Part shown: positions 35,526 to 44,644 of the stretch, piece after piece
How the letters are laid out: the number at the start of each line of letters is the position of its first letter
Numbering within the stretch: the first letter of the stretch is position 1
Source of the DNA: Streptomyces sulfonofaciens
GTDB lineage: Bacteria; Actinomycetota; Actinomycetes; Streptomycetales; Streptomycetaceae
Length of the DNA stretch: 64,000 nucleotides
Direction: 5' to 3'
Assembly (NCBI RefSeq): GCF_014656295.1
Contig: NZ_BNCD01000008.1
Span: 186,001-250,000, forward strand
Translations under genes and position numbers: made by a program
The notes under the pieces: model-generated
Databases searched by the model: none
What the model was told of the DNA's origin: nothing
Seen by the model: the letters and a program-made list of their open reading frames with translations, nothing else

Positions 35526-37037
35526 CTACGGGAGCCAGCCGCGTGCCGCCAGCTCCTCGCGGAAGCAGCCGTAGGAGTCCTCCAGCGCCCCGCGCTCCGC
35601 CTCCAGCGGCTCGATCAGGTGACCCCGTCCGGTCATCTCGCGGGCCGCGGCCGCGAGGTCGGGGTGCAGGGTTCCGCAGGCAGCGAGCAGCGCCGCGCCG
35701 AAGGCCGTCTCGGCACGCTCCACCACCCGCAGGGGCAGGCCGAGGACGGTGGCGCGCACCCGGTTCCACAGCGGACTGCGGCTGCCGCCGCCCGCCGCGT
35801 ACAGCGGCGCGGCCACATCCGCCCCCAGGGCGCGCACCCGTTCGAGGGCGAGCCTCTCGACGAACGCGACCCCCTCCAGGACGCCGCGGTGCCGGTCGGC
35901 CTCGTCCACGGGCTGCGCCGTGCGGAACCCGCGGGCCGCGCCCGCCACGAACGGGAAGCGCTCGCCCTCGCGCCGCAGCGGATAGCAGACGTGGGAGGCC
36001 GGGCCGCGCGCGTCAGCCGCCGCGTCCAGTTCGGCCAGCCGCCCCGAGCCGGCCGGGGTCCCGGCCGGCTCCCGGTCGTCCGGCGCGGGGACCGTCAGCG
36101 CCTCACCGCCGGTGTTCGAGGCTCCGCCGGGCAGCCACCAGCCGTCCGGGTGCCGGTGGCTGTAGAGCGCGCCGGCCGGGTCGGTCACCAGCTCGCGGGC
36201 GACCCCCTTGAGGACGTACGTCGTCCCGAGCACGCCCACGAACTGCCCCGGCTCCACCGCCCCGGTCGCCAACTGCCCGGCGCAGCCGTCCGTCATCCCG
36301 AGCCTGACCCGGCAGCCCGCAGGCAGCCCGGTCTCCGCCGCGGCCAGCGGGCTCACCGTGCCCACCTGCGTACCGGGCGGCTGCACCCTGGGCAGCAGCC
36401 GGGCGGGCACGTCCAGGGCGTCGAACACCTCGAAGGCCCAGCCGCCCGCTCCCGGGTCGTAGCCGGTCTTCAGGGTGTGGCTCCAGTCGGCGGCCACCGG
36501 GCCTCCGGTGAGGCAGTGGCCGAGCACCTCCGGGGTGTGCAGAACGTGGCGGACGCCCGCGTGGTTGCGTACGCACCAGACGAGGCGGCCGAGCGCGGCC
36601 GTGGGGCCGACGGTCAGGCCCAGCGACCGCCAGCGGCCCGCGCCCAGCTCCTGGGCGAGGGCGTTGATGTCCGCCGCACGCCGGTCGTCGTACATCAGTG
36701 CGGGGCCGAGCGGTATCCCGTCGGCGTCGGCGGGCACCAGCGTTCCCGAGGTGGCGGACACGGCGACGGCCACCACCTCACGGCCGAGCCCGGGCAGTGC
36801 CGAGGTCGCCTGCCGCAGTGCCGAGGCGGTCGCGGGCCACCAGGTGCCCGCGTCCTGCTCGCTGCGCCCGCCCGGCCCGCGCACCGGCCGCGGCAGCTCC
36901 GCCCCGCCCTCCGCGAGCACCCGCCCCCGGGCATCGGCGCACACCACCCGCACCGCGGCGGTGGCGACGTCGACACCGGCCACGACGGGCACCGGACGGC
37001 GTTCTGCGGGAGCACCGGCGCTGGTACGAAACATCAT
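35526..37037 (-). CDS. FGGY-family carbohydrate kinase (first)
   Basis: 503 residues; xylulokinase/gluconokinase-like fold that phosphorylates a sugar or polyol with ATP. Features include VVAGVDVATAAVRVVCAD at the N-terminus, ALMYDDRRAADI, GMTDGCAGQLATGAVEPGQ, GVLGTTYVLKG and the FGGY_2 region LYAAGGGSRSPLWNRVRATVLGLPLRV. Start ATG has only a weak AGG upstream. It follows the DeoR gene by 34 bases on the same strand, so it is presumably DeoR-controlled. Substrate not predictable; a second FGGY kinase sits on the divergent side. Confidence 0.88.
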   Translation of the reverse strand: MMFRTSAGAPAERRPVPVVAGVDVATAAVRVVCADARGRVLAEGGAELPRPVRGPGGRSEQDAGTWWPATASALRQATSALPGLGREVVAVAVSATSGTLVPADADGIPLGPALMYDDRRAADINALAQELGAGRWRSLGLTVGPTAALGRLVWCVRNHAGVRHVLHTPEVLGHCLTGGPVAADWSHTLKTGYDPGAGGWAFEVFDALDVPARLLPRVQPPGTQVGTVSPLAAAETGLPAGCRVRLGMTDGCAGQLATGAVEPGQFVGVLGTTYVLKGVARELVTDPAGALYSHRHPDGWWLPGGASNTGGEALTVPAPDDREPAGTPAGSGRLAELDAAADARGPASHVCYPLRREGERFPFVAGAARGFRTAQPVDEADRHRGVLEGVAFVERLALERVRALGADVAAPLYAAGGGSRSPLWNRVRATVLGLPLRVVERAETAFGAALLAACGTLHPDLAAAAREMTGRGHLIEPLEAERGALEDSYGCFREELAARGWLP

Positions 37038-37071
37038 GCCTGTGAAATTAACACGTCAGCATGAGAGTTTT

Positions 37072-37866
37072 TCAGACAGTGTCGGCCACGCGCACGTCGG
37101 TGCGCTCCCGCAGCTCCCCGAGCAGTTCCCCGCCGATTCCCGCGTCCACCACCAGGTGGTCGAAGTCGCCGACCGGCGCGAGGCGGTGCAGGGCCGTCCT
37201 GGCCAGTTTCGTACGGTCCATGAGCAGGACCTTCCTGGTGCCCGACGCCAGCATGGCGCGCTTGACGAGGACCACGTCCTGCTCCTGGTGGTAGGTCATC
37301 CTGGCGTCCATGGCCGAGGTGGAGACCAGCACCATGTCCACGGAGAGCGCGTCGACGGCCTCGACGCACGGCACTCCGAGGAAGGAGTCGTGGGTGTGGG
37401 AGTACTCGCCGCCGAGCGCGATCAGCCGGATCCCGTCGCGGCCCGCGAAGACGTCCACGACCCGGCGGGCGTTGGTCACCACGGTCAGCGGCTGCTGGTC
37501 GACCAGCAGCCGGGCGAGCGCGAGTGCCGTCGTCGAGTCGTCGAGCATCACCGACATGCCCGGTTCGACCAGTGCGCAGGCGGCCCTGGCGATGGCCTCC
37601 TTCTCCGCGACGTTCACACCGAGCCGGTAGTCGAGGTTGCTCTCGAAGACCGTGGACGGCAGCGCGGACACCCCGCCGCGGAACCGCCGCAGCACCCCGC
37701 GCCTGGCCAGCTCGTCCAGGTCGCGGTGGACGGTCATCACGCTGACCTTGGTCAGCTCCGAGAGCTCCGCGACCGTCGAGGTGCCCCGCGCCAGCACGTG
37801 CTCGGTGATCAGTTGCCTGCGGGCGTCCTGGGGGCGGGCCGAGCCACTCGTCGTACCGGTCGTCAT
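37072..37866 (-). CDS. DeoR/GlpR-family transcriptional regulator
   Basis: 264 residues. The winged helix at about 31-65 (TVAELSELTKVSVMTVHRDLDELARRGVLRRFRGG) and the DeoR sugar-phosphate sensor domain (ALARLLVDQQPLTVVTNARRVVDVFAGRDGIRLIALGGEY) are complete. It would respond to a phosphorylated sugar, fitting the two kinases around it. ATG overlaps the phosphatase stop (ATGA). It is placed between a phosphatase and a kinase gene in one minus-strand unit. Confidence 0.9.
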   Translation of the reverse strand: MTTGTTSGSARPQDARRQLITEHVLARGTSTVAELSELTKVSVMTVHRDLDELARRGVLRRFRGGVSALPSTVFESNLDYRLGVNVAEKEAIARAACALVEPGMSVMLDDSTTALALARLLVDQQPLTVVTNARRVVDVFAGRDGIRLIALGGEYSHTHDSFLGVPCVEAVDALSVDMVLVSTSAMDARMTYHQEQDVVLVKRAMLASGTRKVLLMDRTKLARTALHRLAPVGDFDHLVVDAGIGGELLGELRERTDVRVADTV

Positions 37867-38567
37867 GCGCTCAAGTCTGTCCCATACGGTGCGGGCGCCT
37901 CGCGGGCGGCCTCGGCGCCGGCCGGGACGGCGGGCAGCGCGGGCACGTTGAGGGAGCGCAGCGCGGTGCGTCCGCCCGCCACCTCGATCTCGGTGACGGC
38001 GGCGTTGTCGAGCCGGGGCAGCACGAGCCGGTAGCGGCCCACCGGGATGCCGAGCATGCTGCACAGGGCGATCCGCAGCAGCGTGTTGTGCGCCACGACC
38101 AGGACCGTACGGCCGGCGTGCCGCACCGCCAGCCGGCGCAGCGCCGCGGTGGCGCGGGCCGCCGCGGCCGACGGCGGTTCCGAGCCGGGGAACGCACCGG
38201 TCTCGGCGTCCGCGCGGAAGCGGCGCACCGCCTCGGCGTCCTCGGCGGCCATCTCCTCGATGGTGCGGCCCTCGCCCCAGCCGAAGTCCACCTCGCGCAG
38301 TTCCTCGACCACTTCGAGCGGGGTGCCCAGCAGATCGGCGGCGGGCTGCGCGGTCGCGCGGGTGCGGCCGAGCGGTGAGCAGGCGACGGCGTCGACACCG
38401 CGCCGGGCGGCCCACTGCCCGAGCCGGGCCGCCTGGCGCAGGCCGCGGTCCGTCAGGGCGACATCGGAGACGCCCGCGTAGCGGTTCTCCGCGTGCCACA
38501 CCGTCTCGCCGTGCCGTACCAGCAGCAGCCGGGCGGGTTCGGTCGGCGTCGTCGGCGTCGTCGGCAT
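37863..38567 (-). CDS. Histidine phosphatase family protein (second)
   Basis: 234 residues. RHG motif LLLVRHGETVWHAENRYAG (His19), CSPLGRTRATAQPAA, EVDFGWGEGRTIEEM, and the second His in VLVVAHNTLLRIAL. Resembles phosphoglycerate mutase-like sugar-phosphate phosphatases. First gene of the minus-strand unit phosphatase-DeoR-kinase; GGAGG nine bases before the ATG. It may dephosphorylate an intermediate of the same sugar pathway. Confidence 0.88.
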   Translation of the reverse strand: MPTTPTTPTEPARLLLVRHGETVWHAENRYAGVSDVALTDRGLRQAARLGQWAARRGVDAVACSPLGRTRATAQPAADLLGTPLEVVEELREVDFGWGEGRTIEEMAAEDAEAVRRFRADAETGAFPGSEPPSAAAARATAALRRLAVRHAGRTVLVVAHNTLLRIALCSMLGIPVGRYRLVLPRLDNAAVTEIEVAGGRTALRSLNVPALPAVPAGAEAAREAPAPYGTDLSA

Positions 38568-38682
38568 CTGTGCGCCTCCTCGGGGCGTCCGGGCGGGTAC
38601 TGACCGTCCTCGTGCGCGGGGTGATCGCGGTGTACGGGGGCCCCTGGTGGACGGGGGGGCCGGGCAGTCGGGCTCCGGTCCG

Positions 38683-38711
38683 TTGATTCTTCACGTGGCG
38701 GCTGTTAAATC
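38683..38711 (+). promoter_or_regulatory. Predicted promoter of dehydrogenase-kinase operon
   Basis: TTGATT (38683-38688) and TAAATC (38706-38711) with a 17-base spacer. The word TGTTAAAT overlapping the -10 recurs as TGTTAATTT in front of the first FGGY kinase (37053-37045, minus), so it may be part of a DeoR site. Confidence 0.4.
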
Positions 38712-38784
38712 TATCAAGGGCGGTGATGGGGAGCTGTGATGCCTTCCCGCCGTCTGCGCCCCCGACCCGTACGAAGGGCCCTCC

Positions 38785-39939
38785 ATGCGTATTCTCGCCG
38801 CCGGCGACCACTTCGTCCGCCCGGATCTGATCCGTGCGGCACTCGATGAGGAACTGGCCCTCCGCTCCCCCGCCGCCCCCCTCGATCCCCCCGGTCCCCT
38901 CGGACCGCCCGAACCTCTCGCATCGCTCGATCCACTCGATCCACGACGTGCGGCCGCTCCCGCGGACGGACCGCGGCTGGACGTCACCGACCTGGTGCTG
39001 CCCTGGCCGCACGAGCCGTTCGGCCCCGTCGGCGGTGTGCAGGAGGCCAGCGGCACCGAGCAGCGGCTGATCGACGCGCTCGGCGGCGCCGAGGTCTGCG
39101 TCACGCAGATGGCACCGTTCACCGCACGGGTCTTCGAGGCCAGTCCCGCACTGCGGATGGTCGCGGTGTGCCGGGGCGGCCCGGTCAACGTGGACCTGGA
39201 CGCCGCCACCCGGCACGGCGTCGCCGTCAGCTTCGCGCCGGGCCGCAACGCCCCGGCCGCCGCCGAGTTCGCCATCGGTCTGATGCTGGCCGCGATGCGC
39301 CGCATCCCCACCGCCGACGCGGAGCTCAAGCAGGGCCGCTGGCGCGGCGACTTCTACGCCTACGACGAGAGCGGCGGCGAGCTCGACGGCGCCACCGTGG
39401 GCCTCGTCGGCTACGGTGCGATCGGCCGGATCGTCGCCCGGGTGCTGCTCGCCTTCGGTGCGAAGGTGCTCGCCGCCGACCCCTATGCGGACCCCGAGGC
39501 GGTGCGCGCGGACGGCGTGCAGCCGGTCGGGCTCGACGACCTCCTGCGGCGCAGCAGCGTCGTCAGCCTGCACGCCCGCCTCACGGCGGAGACCCACCAC
39601 CTCATCGACGCCGAGCGCCTCGCCCTGCTGCCCGAGGGCGCGGTACTGGTGAACTCGGCACGCGGCGCCCTGCTCGACCACGCGCCGCTGCCCGGCCTGC
39701 TGAGGAGCGGCAGGCTGCGGGCGCTCGCCCTGGACGTGTACGACGTGGAGCCGCCACCCGCCGACTGGCCCCTGCACGACGCACCGAACGTCGTCACCGC
39801 ACCGCACCTCGCGGGCGCCACCCGGCAGACGGCGCACCGCGCGGCGGCCATCACCGCGGCCGAGGTGGGCCGGTTCCTGCGCGGCGAGGCGCTGGCCCAC
39901 CCCGCCAACCCCGAGGTCGCGGAAGGCCCGAGGCCATGA
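38785..39939 (+). CDS. D-isomer-specific 2-hydroxyacid dehydrogenase (PGDH-like)
   Basis: 384 residues. NAD-binding GLVGYGAIGR at about 207-215, the substrate Arg in VNSARGALLDH, the Glu in DVYDVEPP and the catalytic His in TAPHLAGATRQT are all present. Oxidises or reduces a 2-hydroxy/2-oxo acid with NAD. Residues about 27-63 are an unusual Pro/Leu/Asp/Ala insertion encoded by tandem CTCGATC-type repeats, where homologues go straight from the first strand and helix to the next strand. Start ATG follows a weak GAAGGG site. Coupled to the second FGGY kinase by ATGA. Confidence 0.88.
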   Translation: MRILAAGDHFVRPDLIRAALDEELALRSPAAPLDPPGPLGPPEPLASLDPLDPRRAAAPADGPRLDVTDLVLPWPHEPFGPVGGVQEASGTEQRLIDALGGAEVCVTQMAPFTARVFEASPALRMVAVCRGGPVNVDLDAATRHGVAVSFAPGRNAPAAAEFAIGLMLAAMRRIPTADAELKQGRWRGDFYAYDESGGELDGATVGLVGYGAIGRIVARVLLAFGAKVLAADPYADPEAVRADGVQPVGLDDLLRRSSVVSLHARLTAETHHLIDAERLALLPEGAVLVNSARGALLDHAPLPGLLRSGRLRALALDVYDVEPPPADWPLHDAPNVVTAPHLAGATRQTAHRAAAITAAEVGRFLRGEALAHPANPEVAEGPRP

Positions 39940-41414
39940 CCCCGCCCGCGCCCTCCGGCGCCCCCTACATCGGGGTGGACATCGGCACCTCCGTCACCAA
40001 GGCCGTGGCCTACGGCCCCGATGACACCCCGCTCGCCTCCGCCTCCCGCGCCAGCCGGCTCGACCGGGGACCCGGCGGCCGGGTCGAGCAGGACCCGCAG
40101 GACGTGCTGCGCACGGTCGTCGACGTGGTGCGCGAGACCGCGGCCCGGCTGCCCGCCCCGCCCGCGGCCCTCGCGCTCACCGGGCAGGGCGACGGGCTGT
40201 GGCTGCGGGACGCGGCGGGTCGCCCGGTACGGCCCGCGATGTCCTGGATGGACGGCCGGGCCTCCGACATCGTCAGCGGCTGGCTGGCCGACGGCACCGT
40301 CCAGAAGGTGTACGCACACACCGGCTCCGGCATGTTCCCCGGCTGCCACGCGCCGCTGCTCGCCTGGCTCCAACGGCACGAGCCGGACGTCCTTGCGCGC
40401 GCGGCGACCGCCGGGTACTGCGTGGACACCGTCGCCGAGCGGCTGACCGGCCGGGTCTGCGTGGACGCCTCCGACGCCACCCTGCCCTTCCTGGACCCGG
40501 TGCGCCGCGGCTATGCCCCCGAGGCGCTGGCGGCGTGCGGGATCCCGGCGCAGGCCCGGTTGCTGCGCCCGCCCGCGCCCCCCGGCACCGTCCTGGCCCT
40601 GGACGCGGCGGGCGCCGAGCTGCTCGGCCTGCCGGAGGGCCTGCCGCTCACCGCGGGCCCCTACGACCTGCCCGCCTGCGCCATCGGCAGCGGTGTGCGC
40701 GAGGTCGGCGACGGGCTGCTCATCGTGGGCACCACGCTCGCCTGCCAGGTGCTCACCGACCGGGTGGAGATCGATCCGGCCGCGGAGCCCGCGGGCATGT
40801 GGATCTGCCTGCCGGAGCCGGGGCGCTGGCTGCGCGCGATGCCCGCGATGGTCGGCACCGCGGCCCTGGAGTGGGTGCTCGCGCTCACCGGTGCCGGCAC
40901 CGACGACCTCGACGCCCTGCTCGGCGCCAGCCCGCCCGGCGCCCGCGGGGTCACGGCGCTGCCGTTCCTCTCCGACGCGGGCGAGCGCGCGCCCTTCGTC
41001 GAACCGGCCGCCCGCGGCAGGCTCGACGGGCTGACCCTCGCGCACACCCGCGCCGACGCGGTGCGCGCGGTGTGCGAGGCCATCGGCTACGCCGCCCGGC
41101 ACTGCCTGGAGAGTGCCGGGCTCACCGGTACGCTCGCCGCCTGCGGCGGCGGGGTGCGCTCCGGCACCTGGGCGCAGTTGTTCGCCGATGTCCTCGGCAC
41201 GCCGGTGCGCATCCCGCTGGAGGCGGAGGTGGGCGCGCTGGGAGCGGTGACGGTCGCCCGCCGCGCCCTCGGCGAACGCTCCGCCGACCGGAGCGCCGGC
41301 CCCGAACGCTTCCGGGTCGTGGCACCCCGCCCGGCCGTGCGGGACGTCTACGAGGCCGGGTACGCCGCGTACCGGGCGGGCCTGGAGGCGGCTCGCACGC
41401 AGTGGGCCGGGTAG
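39936..41414 (+). CDS. FGGY-family carbohydrate kinase (second)
   Basis: 492 residues. N-terminal phosphate-binding YIGVDIGTSVTKAVAYG, ALTGQGDGLWLRD, WMDGRASDIV, and C-terminal AACGGGVRSGTWAQLFADVLGTPVRI are typical. Probably phosphorylates a pentulose, polyol or aldonic acid. ATG overlaps the dehydrogenase stop (ATGA). Its pairing with a 2-hydroxyacid dehydrogenase and the divergent kinase suggests a route for a sugar acid or polyol in which kinase specificities differ. Confidence 0.9.
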   Translation: MTPPAPSGAPYIGVDIGTSVTKAVAYGPDDTPLASASRASRLDRGPGGRVEQDPQDVLRTVVDVVRETAARLPAPPAALALTGQGDGLWLRDAAGRPVRPAMSWMDGRASDIVSGWLADGTVQKVYAHTGSGMFPGCHAPLLAWLQRHEPDVLARAATAGYCVDTVAERLTGRVCVDASDATLPFLDPVRRGYAPEALAACGIPAQARLLRPPAPPGTVLALDAAGAELLGLPEGLPLTAGPYDLPACAIGSGVREVGDGLLIVGTTLACQVLTDRVEIDPAAEPAGMWICLPEPGRWLRAMPAMVGTAALEWVLALTGAGTDDLDALLGASPPGARGVTALPFLSDAGERAPFVEPAARGRLDGLTLAHTRADAVRAVCEAIGYAARHCLESAGLTGTLAACGGGVRSGTWAQLFADVLGTPVRIPLEAEVGALGAVTVARRALGERSADRSAGPERFRVVAPRPAVRDVYEAGYAAYRAGLEAARTQWAG

Positions 41415-41618
41415 CCGCAACGGTGCCGCGTACCGCGCAACGACCGGCTGCGCGGGCGAGGTCGGCGAGCTGTGCGCCCTGAGGGCCGGGCCGCACGCGG
41501 ACGGGGGCGGGCCGCGCACGGTCGACGGGGGCGCGCCCGCCGGGGCGGCCCGCCTGCCGCTGCCGGGCGCGTGACGGCGCCTGCGACCGGCCGCGCGCCG
41601 CGCCGCCGCCGCACAGCG

Positions 41619-41658
41619 CCGCACGGGGCCGCACCCGATCGGATACGGCCCCGTGCGG
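41619..41658. terminator. Stem-loop between convergent kinase and phosphodiesterase genes
   Basis: Perfect 13-bp arms CCGCACGGGGCCG (41619-41631) and CGGCCCCGTGCGG (41646-41658), 14-base loop. Confidence 0.7.
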
Positions 41659-41691
41659 TCCGGCCACCCCCGTACGGCGGCCAGAGCCGGC

Positions 41692-42405
41692 TCACCGCCC
41701 GGTGTCGCCCTCCGTCAGCCACTCCGCGATCCGCCCGGGGTGGTCCGTGGTGACCGCGTCCGCCCCGATGTCAGCGAAGAGCCGGGTGTTGCCGCGGTCC
41801 GCGGCGGGCCACGCGTCGACCTGGACGCCCGCCGCGTGGCAGCGGTCCACCAGCTCGCGGGTGAGTTCGGGCTTCAGTTCCGGGCACACCCAGGTGGCCT
41901 TGAGGTCCAGCGCCGACTGGAGCATCTCGGCGCCCGGGTGGTGGCTGATCAGACCGCGCGGGACGTGCGGCAGCAGCCGGGCGGCCTCCTCCACCGCGGT
42001 CCTGCTGAAGGAGGTCAGCACCACCTGCCCGGGCAGCGGGGTGCGCCGCTCGCGCTCGGCGAGCGCCTGGACCGCCTCCAGCGCCTTGATCTCGACCTGT
42101 ACGAGGTCGCCGCAGACCTCCATGGCCTCGTCGAAGGTCGGGATCCGCTCCCCCTGGCCGGCGTCCAGCTCCTTGATCTCCGCGAGCGTCAGCTCGGCGA
42201 TCGGGCCGCTGCCGTCGGTCGTGCGGTCGACGTTCTTGTCATGGATCACCACGAGGTGGCCGTCGGCGCTGACGCGTACGTCGAGTTCGATGCCGTCGGC
42301 ACCGAGGGCCAGGGCCCGCCGGTAGGAACGCAGCGTGTTCTCCGGCTCCTCGGCCCTGGCTCCGCGGTGCGCGTACACCAGGGGACGCGTCACGGGGTGG
42401 TTCAC
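41692..42405 (-). CDS. Glycerophosphodiester phosphodiesterase
   Basis: 237 residues, GDPD (UgpQ/GlpQ-like) TIM barrel. HRGARAEEPENTLRSYRRAL contains the catalytic His/Arg and Glu; GIELDVRVSADGHLVVIHDKNVDRTTDG supplies the second His and metal ligands. No signal peptide, so it is cytoplasmic: it splits imported glycerophosphodiesters to glycerol-3-phosphate plus alcohol. GTG start overlaps the binding-protein stop (GTGA) and has GAGGAG five bases upstream. Last gene of the transporter operon, as in ugpBAECQ. Confidence 0.93.
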   Translation of the reverse strand: MNHPVTRPLVYAHRGARAEEPENTLRSYRRALALGADGIELDVRVSADGHLVVIHDKNVDRTTDGSGPIAELTLAEIKELDAGQGERIPTFDEAMEVCGDLVQVEIKALEAVQALAERERRTPLPGQVVLTSFSRTAVEEAARLLPHVPRGLISHHPGAEMLQSALDLKATWVCPELKPELTRELVDRCHAAGVQVDAWPAADRGNTRLFADIGADAVTTDHPGRIAEWLTEGDTGR

Positions 42406-43769
42406 AGATGCTCCTCGATCATGGTGCCGTAGCGGTCGACCCCCTTGCGCAACTGGTCGGCGACCTCGGAGAAGGCCTGTTGTGCGGGGGTGTTTCCCGA
42501 CCATATGCGTTGCAGGGCGATATAGATACGCACATTTGCGTTCGGGATCATCATCCGCACCTGATCGCCCTTGCGGGTGCGTTCGAGCTGCTTGACGGCG
42601 GTGGTGAAGTTCGGGTCGTCCCGCATCAGCCTGACGAGCGGGGCCTGTTCCACGGCGGCGGGCACGACGGGCAGGTAGCCGGTCTCGACGGTCCACTGGG
42701 CCGCGTTCTCCGGCCGGGCGAGGAAGCGCACGAACTCGGCCGCCGCCTCCTTGCGTTCCCTCGGCACGCGTTTGAACATGCCGAGGCCGCCGCCGCCCGT
42801 GTTGACGGCGAACTTCTTCTGCCGGGGCAGGAAGCCCGTGCCCAGCTCCCAGCCGTTCGCCGCCGCCATCTCGTTGATCTTCTTCAGGCCGCCCGTGGAG
42901 GTGACGAGCGTGGCGATGAGCTGGTTGCCGATGTCGGCCGTCGGCTCGGTCGCCATGTAGGCGATCCGGTCCTTGAAGATCAGTTTGCGTTGCCACTCGC
43001 CCGCCTCGACGGCACCGCCCTCGTCGATGGTGACGTCCAGGCCCCTTGAGTAGGCCCCGCCCCACTGCCATGCACTGCACTGGAACTGCCAGTCGCCGTC
43101 GACCTTCTGGTACGCCTCCAGGGCCACCCTCTTGCCGCCCGTGGTCTGCTTGGTGATGCGGTGCGACCAGTCGTAGAGCTCCTCGTAGCTCTCCGGGGCG
43201 CGGACGGGGACGCCGGCCTTCCTGAAGAGCGTCTTGTTGTAGTAGAAGAGCGGTGTGGAGCGGGCCAGCGGCAGCCACCAGGTGCGGCCCCTGGCCTGGC
43301 CCTCGCTGAGCAGTCTCGGGTTGTAGGTGGCCGCCAGCTCGCCGGGGTCGAAGTAGGAGTCCCAGGGCTCCAGGGCGTCACCGAAGTAGAACTTGTACCA
43401 CTTCACGTCGGACAGCACGCACAGGTCCGGGGCCTGGGCGCCGAGCAGGCTGATGACGGCCTTCTGGGCGCACTCGTCGTAGGTGCCCTGGAACTGCACC
43501 TCCACGTAGACGTCGCGCTGCTCCCGGTTGAAGGCGTCGACGAGCTTTTGCAGGGCGGGGCCGACGGGGTCGGCGAAGGTCGACCAGAGCACGACCTTGG
43601 TGCGCCCGCGGTAGGCGTCCGGGACCGCCCCGCCCGGCTGGGAGACCGCTCCGGTGGTCTGGCCGCAGGCGCTCAGCGCCGCGCCGAGCCCGAGCCCGGC
43701 CCCCGCGCCGAGCAGCCGGCGCCTGCCGAGCGCGGGGCCCGTGCGGTGCCCCGGCGAAGGACGCGTCAT
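42402..43769 (-). CDS. ABC transporter substrate-binding lipoprotein (UgpB-like)
   Basis: 455 residues. RRRLLGAGAGLGLGAALSAC is a lipoprotein signal (lipobox LSAC, Cys about residue 35) that also has an Arg triplet. The mature protein is a family 1 binding protein (VVLWSTFADPVGPALQKLVDAFNRE, LLGAQAPDLCVLSDVKWYKFYF, WWLPLARSTPLFYYNKTLFRKAG). The neighbouring GDPD gene suggests glycerol-3-phosphate or glycerophosphodiesters as ligand. ATG overlaps the permease stop (ATGA). Confidence 0.92.
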   Translation of the reverse strand: MTRPSPGHRTGPALGRRRLLGAGAGLGLGAALSACGQTTGAVSQPGGAVPDAYRGRTKVVLWSTFADPVGPALQKLVDAFNREQRDVYVEVQFQGTYDECAQKAVISLLGAQAPDLCVLSDVKWYKFYFGDALEPWDSYFDPGELAATYNPRLLSEGQARGRTWWLPLARSTPLFYYNKTLFRKAGVPVRAPESYEELYDWSHRITKQTTGGKRVALEAYQKVDGDWQFQCSAWQWGGAYSRGLDVTIDEGGAVEAGEWQRKLIFKDRIAYMATEPTADIGNQLIATLVTSTGGLKKINEMAAANGWELGTGFLPRQKKFAVNTGGGGLGMFKRVPRERKEAAAEFVRFLARPENAAQWTVETGYLPVVPAAVEQAPLVRLMRDDPNFTTAVKQLERTRKGDQVRMMIPNANVRIYIALQRIWSGNTPAQQAFSEVADQLRKGVDRYGTMIEEHL

Positions 43770-44644
43770 TTTCCGGCTCCCTGGGTCAGCCCGGCGATGA
43801 TGTAGCGCTGGGCGAAGAAGAACACGACAAGAACCGGCACGATCACCATCACGGCTCCGGCCAGGATCGCTCCCCAGTTGGCGAAGGTCTCCGTGTTCTT
43901 GAGGAAGAGCAGCCCGATGGGGAGGGTGCGCATGTCGTCGCTGCTGGTGATGATCAGCGGCCAGATGAAGTCGTTCCACTTGCCGACCATGACGACCAGG
44001 GCGACGGTGATCACCATCGGGCGCGACATCGGCAGCACCACCCGGAACAGGGTGCGCAGATGGCCCGCGCCGTCGATCCTGGCCGCGTCGGTGATCTCCT
44101 TCGGCAGCGTCAGCATGTGCTGGCGCAGCAGGAAGGTGCCGAAGACCGAGCCGAGGCCCGGTGCGATCAGGCCCGCGTAGGAGTTGACCCAGCCGAGCTG
44201 TGCGACGGTCAGGAAGTTCGGCAGCAGGGTGACGTGGCCCGGCACCATCATCGCGCCGAGCAGGAAGAGGAAGAGCACCTTCTTGCCGGGGAACGGCAGG
44301 AAGACGAAGGCGTACGCGCACAGCAGCGCGGCCACCAGCTCGATCGCGGTGCCGACCGCCGAGACCACCAGGGAGTTGAGGAAGTAGCGGCCGAAGGCCG
44401 CGGCGTGCCAGGCGTCCGAGAAGTTGGACCAGCGCAGGTCGGTGGGTATCCAGTGCGGCGGGTAGCTGTAGATCTGCGGATTGGTCTTGAGCGCCGAGGA
44501 GATCAGCCAGTACAGCGGGCCGCCGGCGATCAGGGCGACCAGGACGAGCAGGGCGTGGAGGCCGAAGCGCCGGGCGCGTCGGACACCGGTGCGGCTGCCC
44601 GCGTCGGCCGGGCGGAGGTCCGGCGGGGACTCGAGGGCGGTCAC
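43766..44644 (-). CDS. ABC transporter permease (UgpE-like)
   Basis: 292 residues, BPD_transp_1 family. Six membrane helices and the EAA-type cytoplasmic loop ITDAARIDGAGHLRTLFRVVLPMSRP are visible. GTG start VTALESPPD overlaps the stop of the first permease (GTGA). The C-terminus FFFAQRYIIAGLTQGAGK is typical of MalG/UgpE. Pairs with the next-listed permease; no ATPase gene is present, so the shared ATPase MsiK encoded elsewhere is the likely motor (inference). Confidence 0.93.
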   Translation of the reverse strand: MTALESPPDLRPADAGSRTGVRRARRFGLHALLVLVALIAGGPLYWLISSALKTNPQIYSYPPHWIPTDLRWSNFSDAWHAAAFGRYFLNSLVVSAVGTAIELVAALLCAYAFVFLPFPGKKVLFLFLLGAMMVPGHVTLLPNFLTVAQLGWVNSYAGLIAPGLGSVFGTFLLRQHMLTLPKEITDAARIDGAGHLRTLFRVVLPMSRPMVITVALVVMVGKWNDFIWPLIITSSDDMRTLPIGLLFLKNTETFANWGAILAGAVMVIVPVLVVFFFAQRYIIAGLTQGAGK

